Source: Roseitranquillus sp963749675
GTDB taxonomy: Bacteria; Pseudomonadota; Alphaproteobacteria; Rhodobacterales; Rhodobacteraceae
Reading direction: 5' to 3'
DNA length: 64,000 nucleotides
NCBI GenBank assembly: GCA_963749675.1
Contig: CAVVNT010000001.1
Span: 806,001 to 870,000, forward strand
In this document: in pieces, positions 18,249 to 28,297 of the stretch
Layout of the letters: each line of letters starts with the position of its first letter
How positions within the stretch are numbered: position 1 is the stretch's first letter
Translations under genes and position numbers: made by a program
Notes under the pieces: model-generated
Told to the model about the DNA's origin: nothing
Seen by the model: the letters and a program-made list of their open reading frames with translations, nothing else
Databases searched by the model: none

Positions 18249-19159
18249 CGGGGTGCCACTTGATCACGCTGTTCTTGTCCCAGTTCTCCGGCACAGTCGA
18301 CGTCGCGGCCTTGTGGATATTCACCATCCGATCGTTGTCGGACATCACGACGTCCACGACGGCGTTCACGAAGCTATCCGGCAGGTCGCAGTTCGCGATC
18401 GCGAAATTCCACATGCTCACCGAGCGCGCGTCGTCCTCCAGCGTGGAATAGGTGCTGGCGGGGATCGTGAACCCGCTCACCGGGAAGGCGTCGATGATCT
18501 GCTGCTGCTCCTCTTCGGTGAACTCGATGATGTTCACGTCTGTCTGCACCTCGAGCTGGCTGACTGCCGGGACCGGGATGCCGGCCGCGAACGCGATGAC
18601 GTCAAGCAGACCGTCCTGCAGCTGGCCGCCGAGGTCTGACCAGCCGCCGTTGCGGCGTTCGTAGTTGACGCCGAGTTCGTCCATCATGCGCGGGAAGTAC
18701 GTGTCCGACGTGGAGCCGGCAGGGCCGAAGCCGATGCGCGCGCCGTCCGGGATGTCGGAGATCGAACTCGATCCCGGACGAGGCCAGCGCGGTGACGCTG
18801 AACGGCGTCTGGTACATCGGGAAGATTGCGCAGGCCTTGTCCATCGCAAGACCGGGAGCGATCGGGTTCGTCCCTTCCAGCAACTCCCGCGCAGGGCCCA
18901 TGGTGGTCATGCCGAACGCGGCGTCTCCGGTATGGACCAGCGCCATGTTCTGCATCGGGCCGCCGGTGACCTCGCCCCCGCCGGAAAGCCCGAGCTCTTC
19001 GGCGACGAGGTTCGCCCAGCCCGAGCCGTAGGCGAAATAAGTGCCGCCCTGGCTCGCAGTGCCAACGGTGAAGCTGTCGGGCCAGTCGCTCCGATCCTCC
19101 TGCGCGAACGCTGCGCCGGCGACGAGCGAGGCCGCGGCGATGATTGTCATGACTTTCAT
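18178..19159 (-). pseudogene. TAXI family TRAP solute-binding protein, frameshifted in this sequence
   Basis: A periplasmic receptor of about 325 residues. Start ATG at 19159 with GGAGGATACAC before it; a signal peptide ends AGAAFA. The TAXI hallmark FTVGTASQGGTYF follows. At about 18765 an extra base (GAACTC where GACTC is expected on the plus strand) moves the frame; the remainder (ISDIPDGARIGFGPAGSTSD to the end) continues in the next frame and is otherwise normal. Partners: fused permease at 14968-17220. The ligand is unknown; TAXI receptors known so far bind glutamate-like or other organic acids. Confidence 0.88.
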
Positions 19160-19265
19160 GTGTATCCTCCACTGCTCCCCGTCTTGGTGCGGGGAATATG
19201 CCCTTGGTTCTAGCAGCGGTCCGCCCCGTTGCAAGCTGAGGCCCGAAGGTACCCGGTGCGGAGGA

Positions 19266-20138
19266 TCAGGATCGCCCGCGCTTCTCCAATCGGGGCAGCA
19301 TCGCGGAAAAATCCTTGCCGCGTCCCTCCTCGTCCTCGACGAAGGTGCTGTAGAGCTCCGTCGCCAGCCGCCCGACGGGTGTGTCGGCGTTTGCGGCTTC
19401 CGCTGCCTTCTGACTGAGCCGGAGGTCCTTGAGCATCAGTTCCGCCGCGAAGCCGGGCTTGTAGTCGTTGTCCGAGGGGGCCTTCGGCCCGATCCCGGGC
19501 GCGGGACAATACGTGGTCAGCGACCACGACTGACCGGATGACGTGGAGACGACGTCGTACATCGCCTGCCGCGCGAGACCAAGCTTGTCGGCCAGCGCGA
19601 ATGCCTCGCAGGTTGCGATCATCGTGACGCCGAGGATCATGTTGTTGCAGATCTTCGCCGCCTGCCCGTTGCCGGAGGATCCGCAATGGACGGCCTTTGC
19701 CCCCATCACGTCGAACAGCGGGCGGGCCGTCTCGAACGCATCCGCCTCGCCGCCGACCATGAACGTCAATGTGCCGGCCTCGGCTCCTCCTGTGCCGCCC
19801 GAAACCGGCGCATCGAGGGGGCGGAGGCCTGCTGCGGCAGCCCTCTCGGCCGTGTCGCGGGCGCTTGCCACATCGACAGTTGAACAATCGAGGAACACGG
19901 CACCCTGCGCCATCGCCGGGACGATCTCCTGCGCCACGTTGCGCAGGATGTCGCCGTTCGGCAGCATCGTGATGACAACCTCCGGTCCCGCCGCCGCTTC
20001 CGCTGCCGACGCCGCCCGCGCGACACCGTCGACGCTGATGCCGGCGACGTCGAACCCGGTCACATGGTGGCCGGCCGCGGCCAGGTTCGCAGCCATCGGC
20101 GCACCCATGTTGCCGAGCCCGATAAATCCGATCTTCAT
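19266..20138 (-). CDS. mmsB: 3-hydroxyisobutyrate dehydrogenase
   Basis: 290 residues. N-terminal NAD(P) motif GFIGLGNMGAPMA, substrate-binding DAPVSGGTGGAEAGTL, catalytic Lys in GNGQAAKICNN. The reaction is (S)-3-hydroxyisobutyrate to methylmalonate semialdehyde in valine breakdown. The start at 20138 has GGGAGGAAAC just upstream and overlaps the hydrolase stop by 4 bases; a longer start at 20150 is less likely. It is the last gene of a three-gene valine operon. Confidence 0.93.
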   Translation of the reverse strand: MKIGFIGLGNMGAPMAANLAAAGHHVTGFDVAGISVDGVARAASAAEAAAGPEVVITMLPNGDILRNVAQEIVPAMAQGAVFLDCSTVDVASARDTAERAAAAGLRPLDAPVSGGTGGAEAGTLTFMVGGEADAFETARPLFDVMGAKAVHCGSSGNGQAAKICNNMILGVTMIATCEAFALADKLGLARQAMYDVVSTSSGQSWSLTTYCPAPGIGPKAPSDNDYKPGFAAELMLKDLRLSQKAAEAANADTPVGRLATELYSTFVEDEEGRGKDFSAMLPRLEKRGRS

Positions 20139-21174
20139 GTTTCCTCCCATGTCAGCTCGTCCGGACCGAGCGGAGCCAGCATCTTCGACACGTCAACCGC
20201 CGGAACCGAGGCCGGGCCGTCGTGTCGCCAGCGCGGCCTGCGGTCCTTGTCGACGATCACGGCCCGGATGCCCTCCAGAAAATCCGCGTGCTCCATCGCC
20301 CTGAAGGTGAAGCGATGTTCGAGCGCCAGTGCGTCCTCGATCGTGTCGCGGGCGCGGACGCGGTGCACGAGTTCAACCGCGCAGGCCATGCTGAGCGGCG
20401 CGTTACGGCCGATCGCCGCCATCGCGCCAGCAGCGAATGGCGCGTTGGAGTGGCTGAGGGCATTCAGGATATCGCGCAGAGTCTCCCCCCGAACTCCGCG
20501 TCGATGGCGCCCTGCCGAAGTGCCAGCTCTCCGGGTGGCGGATCCTCGGCGGCTTCCTCTATCAAGTCGCAGTCGGCGGTCCGTTCCAACGCGGCGATCA
20601 GCTCGCTCCAGGTCGCCTCGGGGATGAAGAAATCGCCAAATCCGGCATGGATCGCGTCGGCCGGACCCATCCGCGTGCCGGTCGTCGCCAGATATTCCCC
20701 GAGCCGGCCCCGTGCCCGCGCGAGGATCAGCGAGCCGCCAACATCGGGAACGAGGCCGATGGTGCATTCCGGCATCGCGATGCGAGAGCTCTCGCCAACC
20801 ACCCGATGCGAGCCGTGGCAGCCGACTCCGACGCCACCCCCCATCGTGAAGCCGTGCAGGAAGGAGGCGACGGGCTTGGGAAACCGGAAGAGACTGCGGT
20901 TCATCCGGTACTCGTCGGCCCAGAAGCGGCGGCCGTAGCCGAAGTCGCCCGAGATCCCGCTGCGGTACATCTCGGACAGATCACCTCCGGCGCAGAACGC
21001 CCGTTCTCCGGCACCGTCGATGACCAGCATCGCCACGGCATCGTCCCCCGCCCAGGCATCGAGAGCCGCCTCGATCTCCCGGCACATCTCCCACGTCAGG
21101 GCGTTCATCGCAGAGGGCCGGTTCAGGGTGATGCGGCCTGTTCGACCTTCGACCCGGGTCAGGATCTCGCTCAT
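20135..21174 (-). pseudogene. Enoyl-CoA hydratase/3-hydroxyisobutyryl-CoA hydrolase family, frameshifted in this sequence
   Basis: About 346 residues, the size of 3-hydroxyisobutyryl-CoA hydrolase rather than a plain crotonase (about 260). Oxyanion-hole segment FCAGGDLSEMY, then GGGVGVGCHG and PECTIGLVPDVGGS with the catalytic Glu. After EFGG the frame breaks in a run of six C (20485-20490 on the plus strand); seven would continue into ETLRDILNALSHSNAPF. The ATG overlaps the acyl-CoA dehydrogenase stop and its own stop overlaps mmsB, so the three genes are coupled. With intact frame it would supply the hydrolase step of valine catabolism. Confidence 0.88.
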
Positions 21175-22310
21175 GCGGAAAGCATCTGGCGCGCGACGAT
21201 CATCCGCATGATCTCGTTCGTGCCCTCGAGAATCTGATGCACGCGCAGGTCGCGCACGATCTTCTCGATCCCGTAGTCGGCGAGATAGCCGTAGCCGCCG
21301 TGCAGCTGCAGGCACTGGTCGGCAACCTTCGATCCGGTCTCGGTCACGAACTTCTTCGCCATCGCACAGAACTTCGTCGCGTCGGGCGCACCGTGATCGA
21401 GCTTCCAGGCGGCCTGCCGCAGGAACGTGCGTGCCGCCTGCATCTCGATCTCCATCTCGGCGAGTCGGAACTGCAGGGCCTGGAACTCGGTCAGCGGCTG
21501 CCCGAAAGCACGCCGCTCCCGCATGTAGACGACCGTCGCGTCCAGCGCCGCCTGCGCGCCGCCGAGAGAGCAGGCGGCGATGTTGAGCCGGCCGCCGTCG
21601 AGCCCGGCCATGGCGTAGCGAAACCCCTTGCCTTCCTCACCGAGCAGGTCGGTGGCGGGAACCGGCGTTTCGTCGAATTGTACCTGGCGCGTCGGCTGCG
21701 ACCGCCACCCCATCTTGTCCTCGAGCCCGCCGAAGCTCAGCCCCTCGGCGCCGTCGTGGACGAGGAAGGTCGAGATGCCGCGCGCTCGGTCCTCGCCGGT
21801 CCGAGCCATGACGATGTAAGCGTCCGAATACCCGCCGCCCGAGATGAAGGCCTTGGTCCCGGTCAGTCGCCAGCCGTCGTTCGTCCGCTCGGCACGCGTG
21901 CGCAGCGCCGCGGCGTCTGACCCGCTGCCGGGTTCGGTGAGGCAGTAGGAGAGGACCGTCTCCATCGAGATCGCGCCGGGCAGCAGCCGCGCCTTCATCT
22001 CCTCCGATCCGTAGGCGTCGATCATCCGCGCGCACATGTTGTGGATCGACAAGAACGCCGCAACGGACGCGCAGGCGTGGCTCAACGCCTCGAACACCAG
22101 CGTCGCGTCGAGCCGGCTGAGGCCCGCGCCGCCCGATCTTTCGCTGACATACAGCCCCCCGAAGCCCAACTCTGCGAGCTTCGGCCAGAGTTCGCGCGGA
22201 ATCGTGCCCTCCGCCTCCCACGCGCGGGCGTGCGGCGCTATGCAATCCTCCGCGAGGCCCCGCGCCACCTCAAAGATCGCCGTCTGCTCTTCGGCGAGAG
22301 CGAAGTCCAT
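21171..22310 (-). CDS. Acyl-CoA dehydrogenase, probably isobutyryl-CoA dehydrogenase
   Basis: 379 residues, full length. FAD/acyl-CoA signatures: CLTEPGSGSDAAAL, the central WRSQPTRQVQFDETPVP and the C-terminal LHGGYGYLADYGIEK with the catalytic Glu in the ILEGTNEIMR segment. Substrate choice is inferred from the operon: it is followed by a 3-hydroxyisobutyryl-CoA hydrolase-type gene and mmsB, which are the next steps of valine degradation. The first gene of the unit; its promoter would be in 22311-22604. Confidence 0.92.
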   Translation of the reverse strand: MDFALAEEQTAIFEVARGLAEDCIAPHARAWEAEGTIPRELWPKLAELGFGGLYVSERSGGAGLSRLDATLVFEALSHACASVAAFLSIHNMCARMIDAYGSEEMKARLLPGAISMETVLSYCLTEPGSGSDAAALRTRAERTNDGWRLTGTKAFISGGGYSDAYIVMARTGEDRARGISTFLVHDGAEGLSFGGLEDKMGWRSQPTRQVQFDETPVPATDLLGEEGKGFRYAMAGLDGGRLNIAACSLGGAQAALDATVVYMRERRAFGQPLTEFQALQFRLAEMEIEMQAARTFLRQAAWKLDHGAPDATKFCAMAKKFVTETGSKVADQCLQLHGGYGYLADYGIEKIVRDLRVHQILEGTNEIMRMIVARQMLSA

Positions 22311-22604
22311 CGGTCACCTCCTTCGGTGGTCATACCGCCCGAGGTAGGCATCCACAATCAGCTGAATCGCACCGAATCTGCCGGAGACGGATTGGTCTTG
22401 TCCTGCCATAGGCGCCGGGCAAGCCGATGCTCACATCATCCGTGAAGCCTTCAACGGCCGAACGTGGTACGACCATATATTGTGAGAAACACCTCGAGCC
22501 GGCCGAGGCTGTGTGGAAATTGCCGGTCTGCGAGTTGCTGAGACTTGCGTTGGCCGACACGTCAGCGCCGCATCTACGGCGGCCGCGGCGCGGCGGAGGC
22601 ACCC
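22311..22604. other. Intergenic region upstream of the valine operon
   Basis: No convincing gene. It contains an AT-rich patch (around 22470-22490) unlike the GC-rich surroundings, which could hold the promoter of the acyl-CoA dehydrogenase operon. Its far side is the edge of the insertion-sequence graveyard, so part of the original upstream region may be lost. Confidence 0.4.
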
Positions 22605-22778
22605 TCAGCCGGGCATCGCGGCGATGAGCCGGCGCACTACGATCATCGAGTTTTGGGCCAGCACGTGGAGCGCCAGTCCAGTTCGGACGTTCTTCAGCCG
22701 CCGCATCTGGAAGTGGGTCGCGCCCCTCCAGGCCTTGATCGTGCCGAACGGGTGCTCGACGTGAGGCATCGAACGCCA
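22605..22778 (-). pseudogene. C-terminal remnant of an IS1182-like transposase
   Basis: About 57 residues read VEHPFGTIKAWRGATHF and end in ALHVLAQNSMIVVRRLIAAM. This is the C-terminal end of IS1182/IS5-like DDE transposases, including the catalytic Glu of VEHPFG. Nothing upstream at 22779 and beyond belongs to the same protein, so the rest is deleted. Confidence 0.75.
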
Positions 22779-22805
22779 CGGGTTCGAGAGAGATGCCGAA
22801 CGTGA

Positions 22806-23088
22806 AGTCGGCCAGGGCTCTACGCGCCGCGCCGGCAAGCGCTGCTCGACGCGATCGCCGCCTACGGAGCCGGGTGGCTGACGCCGATCCTGTCGACGAC
22901 GGGGATGTACGTCTCCGTCCGGCCGGCTGACGGGTCCGGTCGGCGTCGACGAGGTCGCCGCCGCCGCGGTCGAGTTCGGCCTCGTCATCGAGCGGCTGGA
23001 CCGATACGCGCTGCTACCGGACTCGGCGTGGGCGGTCGGATTCAGCTACGGGTGCGTCGGGCCGCAGGAGATCACCGACTCAATCCAT
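22806..23088 (+). pseudogene. C-terminal remnant of a MocR-type (GntR/aminotransferase-like) regulator
   Basis: Reading LYAPRRQALLDAIAAYGAGW, then after a frameshift near 22925 GVDEVAAAAVEFGLVIERLD, GFSYGCVGPQEITDSI. This pattern (PLP-fold C-terminal domain, position-specific GF…G and EI…) is the end of MocR-family fused regulators. It is cut on the right by the tip of an IS66 element at 23090 and has no N-terminal part. Non-functional. It suggests that a vitamin- or amino-acid-responsive regulator once stood here. Confidence 0.6.
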
Positions 23089-24312
23089 CGTAAGCGCGAC
23101 GTTGCTGCCCCATGCGGCGACGCTTGACGTCTGGATCAAAGCGCCAGGGCATCAGGTCCTCGATGCGGTTTTTCGGGGGACCTTCGAGAATGGCGCGGAG
23201 GGTGGCGGCGATGTAGTCGACCGGGTTCACGTCGGACGTCTTGCAGGTGGCGACGAGCGAGGCGAGCATGGCCCAGTTGTCGGCGCCGGTCTCGTTGCCG
23301 GCGAAGAGCGCATTCTTCCTCGTCAGGGCGATCGGACGGAATCTGGTTCTCGACCGGGTTGGTATCCAGTTCGATCGTGCCGTCGTCCAGGACGCGGATC
23401 AGGCCGGGCCAGTGGGCGAGCGTATGCCGGATGTCCTCGGCCAGCCGGGATTTCTGCGGGATGCGTGACAGCTGGACCTCGAGCCAGGGCTTGCGTGCGG
23501 CGACGACTGGTGCGGCGTGTTCGCGACGGGCAGCGAGGCGCAGAGAGGGCTCCTTGCCGCGGACGGTCTTCTCGACCTGATGGAGCAGAGCGATCCGGCG
23601 CAGCATCTCCTCGGCGATGGGCGAGCCTTCGTTCTCGAAGCGCTTCACGAAGCAGCGGCGCACATGGGTCCAGCAGTAGACCAGCTGCCATGGGCCACCG
23701 TCGCGCGCGATGTCCGTCAGCGCGTTGCAGGACTGGCAGGCATCGCACTGCAGGACCGGCCGCGGTATCCGGCGAGGAACGTCAGCGGATGTGCCTGGCC
23801 GCGGCCGGGGGCGTAATGGAACAGGACGATGGGCGGGTCGGTCCCGCCGTGACCACGGTCGTCGGACACCACCGCCCAGAAGTATCCGCTCTTGGTGGCC
23901 TTTCGGCCCGGATCGAGCACTGGCGCGCGGGTCTCATCGACGGGCAGAGGATGCTGGCGGGCTCGATAACCCGCTCGATCCGCGGCAGGTGCGGCGGCAG
24001 ATGCCCGCGATTGCGCCCGGGCTTGCGGGGCGTCTCCGCGCCGTTGCCCCGCAGCGCGGCCTCGGCCTTCTCCTGAGCGGCCTCGAGCACCCCCTGCGCC
24101 AGCTCGGCATCTTCCAGCGGCAGGTTGAACTGGTCCGGCGACAGCTTCCCGGAGCGCTTGCCGAACGTCTCGCGTTGCGATGCGCGCAGGATATCTTCCA
24201 GCCGGCGCTGTGCCTCCCGCGCCCTCTGCCAGCGTCGCCGCGACCTCGGCCAGGCGGGCTTTCAGCAGGGCGTTTTCATGGGCAAGCGCGGGGCAAGCGC
24301 GGCGGCGTCCAT
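23072..24312 (-). pseudogene. IS66 TnpC transposase (copy 1), deleted and frameshifted
   Basis: From MDAAAL near 24312 to RIEDLMPWRF near 23140. Relative to copy 2 it lacks a central block of about 450 bases: the text runs from IEPASIL directly to ETRAPVLDPGRKATKSGYFW. Several single-base shifts follow (ENEGSPIAEEMLR, LDTNPVENQIPSDR, MLASLVATCKTSDVNPVDY are in three frames). The tail reads a few codons past the element end to a stop at 23072. Not functional. Confidence 0.85.
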
Positions 24313-24494
24313 GCCCGACAATGAACCCCGCAACGCCCTTTCGGGCCGGCACCATTTCCCGGATCACCCCGCCGCCAGCGGACGGCGCGCGCGCTCCGGT
24401 CGGACCAGCCGCCAGTCCAGCCCCTCAAAAGAGGGCCGAGAGCTGCGCCGGGGACAGGCGCGTCACCCCGCCGCGCACCTGAGGCCAGACGAAC
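23090..24494 (-). mobile_element. IS66 family element, copy 1 (partial)
   Basis: Begins at 23090 with GTAAGCGCGACG, the typical IS66 tip, and contains tnpC and the 3' end of tnpB. It is cut at 24494/24495 by the identical tip of a second IS66 copy, so copy 2 landed inside tnpB of copy 1. The other end of copy 1 is not in the window. Confidence 0.75.
24364..24494 (-). pseudogene. IS66 TnpB (Orf2), C-terminal remnant of copy 1
   Basis: On the minus strand: FVWPQVRGGVTRLSPAQLSA, then after an extra T in a T run LDWRLVRPERARRPLAAG and stop. This is the C-terminus of IS66 TnpB. The upstream part is severed at 24494 by the tip of copy 2. Confidence 0.75.
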
Positions 24495-24514
24495 GTAAGC
24501 GCGACGGCGGTGCC

Positions 24515-26159
24515 CTATGCGGCGAGGCTTGACGGCTGGGCGTAGCGCCATGGCGTGAGGTCCTCGATGCGGGATTTGGGGTGTCCGTCGAGGACGGCCC
24601 GGAGGGTGTCGGCGAGGTAGTCGACGGGGTTCGCGTCGGACAGCTTGCAGGTGGCGACGAGCGAGGCGAGCATGGCCCAGTTCTCGGCGCCGACCTCGTT
24701 GCCGGCGAACAGCGCGTTCTTGCGGGTCAGTGCGATCGGACGGAATCTGGTTCCCGACCGGGTTGGTATCGAGTTCGAGGGTGCCGTCGTCCAGGACGCG
24801 GATCAGGCCGGGCCAGTGCGCGAGGGCGTAGCGGATGTCCTCGGCCAGCTGGGATTTCTGCGGGATACGGGAGAGCTGGGCCTCCAGCCAGGGCTTGAGC
24901 GCGGCGACGATCGGGGCGGACTGCTCGCGTCGGGCGGCGAGGCGGATGGACGGATCCTTGCCGCGCACGGTCTTCTCGACCCCGTAGAGGGCCGCGAGCT
25001 GGCGCAGCATCTCCTCGGCGATGGGGGAGCCCTCGTTCTCGAAGCGCGTCACGAAGCGGCGGCGGACATGGGTCCAGCAATGGACCAGTTTCCACGGGCC
25101 ACCGTCGCGCGCTCGATCTCGGTCAGCGCGGTGTAGGATTGGTAGGCGTCGCATTGCAGGAACCGGCCGCGATATCCGGCAAGGAACTTCAGCGGATGCT
25201 GCTTCCCCCGACCGGGGGCGTAATGGAACAGCACGATCGGCGGGCCGGCGCCGCCATGGCCGCGATCGTCGGATACGACAGCCCAGAAGTAGCCGCTCTT
25301 CGTGGCCTTCCGGCCGGGATCAAGCACCGGCGCCCGCGTTTCGTCGACGAAGATGCGGTCGGCACCGCGCAGATGGGTGCGCATGTGGTCGATGACGGGC
25401 GTCAGGTGGAAGCATGCGCGCCCGACCCAGTTGCCGAGCGTGCCGCGGTCGAGGTGGAGCCCCTGCCGCTCGAAGATCCCGGCCTGTCGGCAGAACGGAA
25501 GGAAGTCGCCGAACTTCGACACGATGGTGAGCCATCGCGGCGCCATCGGTTCGAGCCCGATGGCGAACGGCGATCAAGAGTTCGGTCGGCAGCCCGCCCG
25601 GCACGACATGCTCGGGGGCGTGCGCCTGCGCCACGGCCTGCGAGCACCGGCGGCAGGCGTATCTGGGGCGCCGCGTGACCAGCACCTGGAACTGCGCGGG
25701 GATCACCTCGAGCCTCTCGTTCGCCATTGGTCTCGAACCGATGGCGACACAATGGCTCACCATCCTCGCCGATCCTTGCCATTTCGCCGCAGCCGCAGAG
25801 GCAGAGCGTGCTGGCGGGCTCGATCACACGCTCGATCCGGGGCAGATGTGCCGGCAGATGCCCACGGTTGCGCGCCGGCTTGCGAGGCGTCTCCCCGCGC
25901 GCCCGCTGCAGCGCGGCCTCGGCCTTCTCCTGCGCGGCTTCGAGCATGCCCTGGGCCAGTTCGGCATCCTCGAGCGGCAGGTTGAACTGGTCGGGGGACA
26001 GCTTCTCGGAGCGTTTGCCGAACTTCTCGCGCTGCGAGGAGCGTGAGGCATGTCTTCCAGCCGGCGGTTGGCCTCCTGCACCTCGGCCAGCACCGCCTCG
26101 ACCTCGGCCAGGCGGGCCTTCAGGTGGGTGTTCGCGCGGCTGAGGGCGTCGGCGTCCAT
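24515..26159 (-). pseudogene. IS66 TnpC transposase (copy 2), multiple frameshifts
   Basis: Full-length layout of about 540 residues: N-terminal helical region (ANTHLKARLAEVEAVL), zinc-finger-like segment with CLCGCGEM and YACRRC, the DDE core (DETRAPVLDPGRKATKSGYF, later FENEGSPIAEEML), and the tail SRIEDLTPWRY. The text jumps between frames at least four times (near 26040, 25740, 25560, 25130 and 24750). It cannot be translated as one protein. Confidence 0.85.
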
Positions 26160-26228
26160 GCGCCGGAGTAAATCATGCGCTTCAGGCTCTGGCCAGCAAG
26201 AACAGGGGCTTCCCGCAGGTCCGCGCGC

Positions 26229-26424
26229 TCACCCTGCCGCCAGCGGACGCCGCGCCCGCTCGGGGCGCACCAGCCGCCAGTCCAACCCCTCGAACAGCGC
26301 CGCCAGCTGCGCCGACGACATCCGCATCACCCCGTCCCGCACCTGCGGCCCAGACGAACTTGCCGCCTTCCAGGCGCTTGTGAACGAGCACCATCCCGGT
26401 CTGGTCCCAGACCAGCAGCTTGAT
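26229..26424 (-). pseudogene. IS66 TnpB (Orf2), C-terminal remnant of copy 2
   Basis: Reads LLVWDQTGMVLVHKRLEGG, then a one-base shift near 26345 and the ending LDWRLVRPERARRPLAAG. The 5' part is replaced by IS630 sequence at about 26424. Confidence 0.78.
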
Positions 26425-26923
26425 GAGGATCAGGATGGCGGTGGAGATCACGCGGAGGGAGCTGTCGGCGGCGGACCTGCGACGCGAAGCGGCGCGGGCG
26501 AAGGACGCGAATGCTTCGCGCCGGATGCTCGCGCTGGCGCTCGTGCTCGATGGGCGGAGCCGGACGGAGGCGGCGGAGAGCTGCGGGATGGATCGGCAGA
26601 CGCTGCGCGACTGGGTCCATCGCGACAACGGGGAGGGGTTGGCGGGTCTGACCGACCGGTCTCTTCCGGGGCGTACGCCGAAGCTCGGTCCGGAGCAGAT
26701 GAGTGAGCTGGCGACGATCGTCGAGGCGGGACCAGACCCGGAGACGGACCGGGTGATCCGCTGGCGGCGCATCGACCTCTGTGACGTGGTTGAGCGACGT
26801 TTTGGGGTGCGCGTGGCGGAGCGGACGATGAGCTCGATCCTCCGCCGGCTCGGCTTCGCGAAGCTGTCGGCGCGGCCGCGTCACCCGCAGAGCGATCCGG
26901 AAGCCCAGGAGCTATATGAAAAC

Positions 26924-28297
26924 GCATGGCCCGCCCCGTCTGCAAGAGCTTTACTTTCGGCGGCGTCTGACAGGTCTGCATCAACGTATACGGCGTATCG
27001 GCATGATCGCCGTCGCCAGGATGGAGATCCGCGCGTCCCGAGCCTCACAAACTTCACGGCGTCATCGCGCCATCTTTTCAACCGGGCTTTCGAAACGCCG
27101 GCAGACCGTCAGGCCATCTTTCAAAGTCCTCCCGCAGACATCGTGAGATCGTTCAGCTTGCGGAGGCTGAGGACCAATTGCTTGAGGCCGCCGTCGGCCG
27201 ATTTGCCTCGAATGCGACGCCCTTGCGCAACGTCGCCCAGGCGATGCGAGCGAGTTTGTTGGCGAGCGCCACGACAACGGTGTTGCGATGTCGCCTGGCC
27301 AGCAAGCCGCGCAGCCAATCGCCCAAAGGCGTCTGGCTCCCGGCGAGAGACGGCAAGGCCGCTCTGGCGCCGTGGATCAGCAGCGTGCGCAGATATCTGT
27401 CGCCGCGCTTGGTGATCCCCGGAAGCCTTGGCTTGCCGCCGGTCGTATGTTGCCGTGGAACCAGGCCGAGCCAGGCGCCAAGATCACGCCCGCGCGCGAA
27501 AGCCGCCCCATCGCCTATGGCGGCGAGGAGGGCCGTGGCGTTCAAGGCGCCGATCCCGGGGATCGCGGCCAGACGGCGGCTCGCCTCGTCGATCCGGGCG
27601 TGTTCGACGAATTCCCGGTCGAGGGCGCCAGTACGACCGTCAAGTGCCGCCCACTCCTCACGCAGCTCGACGATGAGACGACGGATGCGGCTGTCCGGCA
27701 TGAACTCAGGGTCGGCGATCAGCGCATCGACGCTCCGCTCCAGTTTGCGGCGTGCCTGGGCGATGGAACGCCGCGCTCGAGCAGAATGGCGCGTAGCTGA
27801 TTCATGAGGTTCGTGCGCGTCCCGACAAGGCGTGACCGCACCCGGTGAAGCGACTGCATGTCGAGCTGATCCCGGGATTTGAGCTCGACAAAGCGCATCG
27901 TCGGGCGCATCGCGGCTTCCGCGATGGCTTCCGCATCCCGCTCGTCGTTCTTCCGAGCCTTTACGTAAGGCCCGACTACGCAAGGCCCGACATATTCCGG
28001 CGACATCAATCGGACCGCGTGGCCCTGCGCCGCGAGCAACCGGCCCATATGATGAGCGCCGCAGCACGCCTCCACCGCGATCGTGCAGGCCGGAAGCTTC
28101 GACGCAAAGGACGCGATCGTGTCCGGCCGCATGCGACGGCGCAGCACGACACCGCCGTTCTCATCCAATCCCGCCAGAGAGCAGCTGTTCTTGCCCAAAT
28201 CGATGCCGAGGACCATGATCGTCATAGCGCGCTCCCTTTCCATTTTGCCGTCAGCATCCCATCCGATGCGGTCCAGGAGGAGCGGGCCATTCCATAA
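26924..28297 (-). mobile_element. IS110 family element, IS1111-like subgroup, inside IS630
   Basis: About 1.37 kb. ATGGCCCGC at 26926-26934 is repeated in inverted orientation at 28282-28290, a few bases in from each boundary. Subterminal inverted repeats of this kind mark the IS1111 subgroup of IS110. The only gene is the DEDD transposase. Boundaries come from the rebuilt IS630 frame, to within a few bases. Confidence 0.75.
27153..28225 (-). pseudogene. IS110 family transposase, frameshifted
   Basis: Start ATG at 28225 (MVLGIDLGKNSCSLAGLDE). The N-terminal RuvC-like DEDD domain has the first Asp in GIDLGK, VEACCGAHHMGR and KARKNDERDAEAI. A missing base near 27765 (TTCCATCG where TTCCCATCG keeps frame) moves the rest to another frame, with the transposase_20 region PGIGALNATALLAAIGDG and the tail LARRHRNTVVVALANKLARI. 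With that one base restored it would be full length, about 357 residues. Confidence 0.85.

Larger units (their letters stand above)
24495..26424 (-). mobile_element. IS66 family element, copy 2 (partial)
   Basis: Starts at 24495 with GTAAGCGCGACGG, matching the tip of copy 1 at 23090, and holds a nearly full-length but frameshifted tnpC plus the end of tnpB. It is truncated near 26424, where IS630 sequence begins inside tnpB. Confidence 0.75.
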
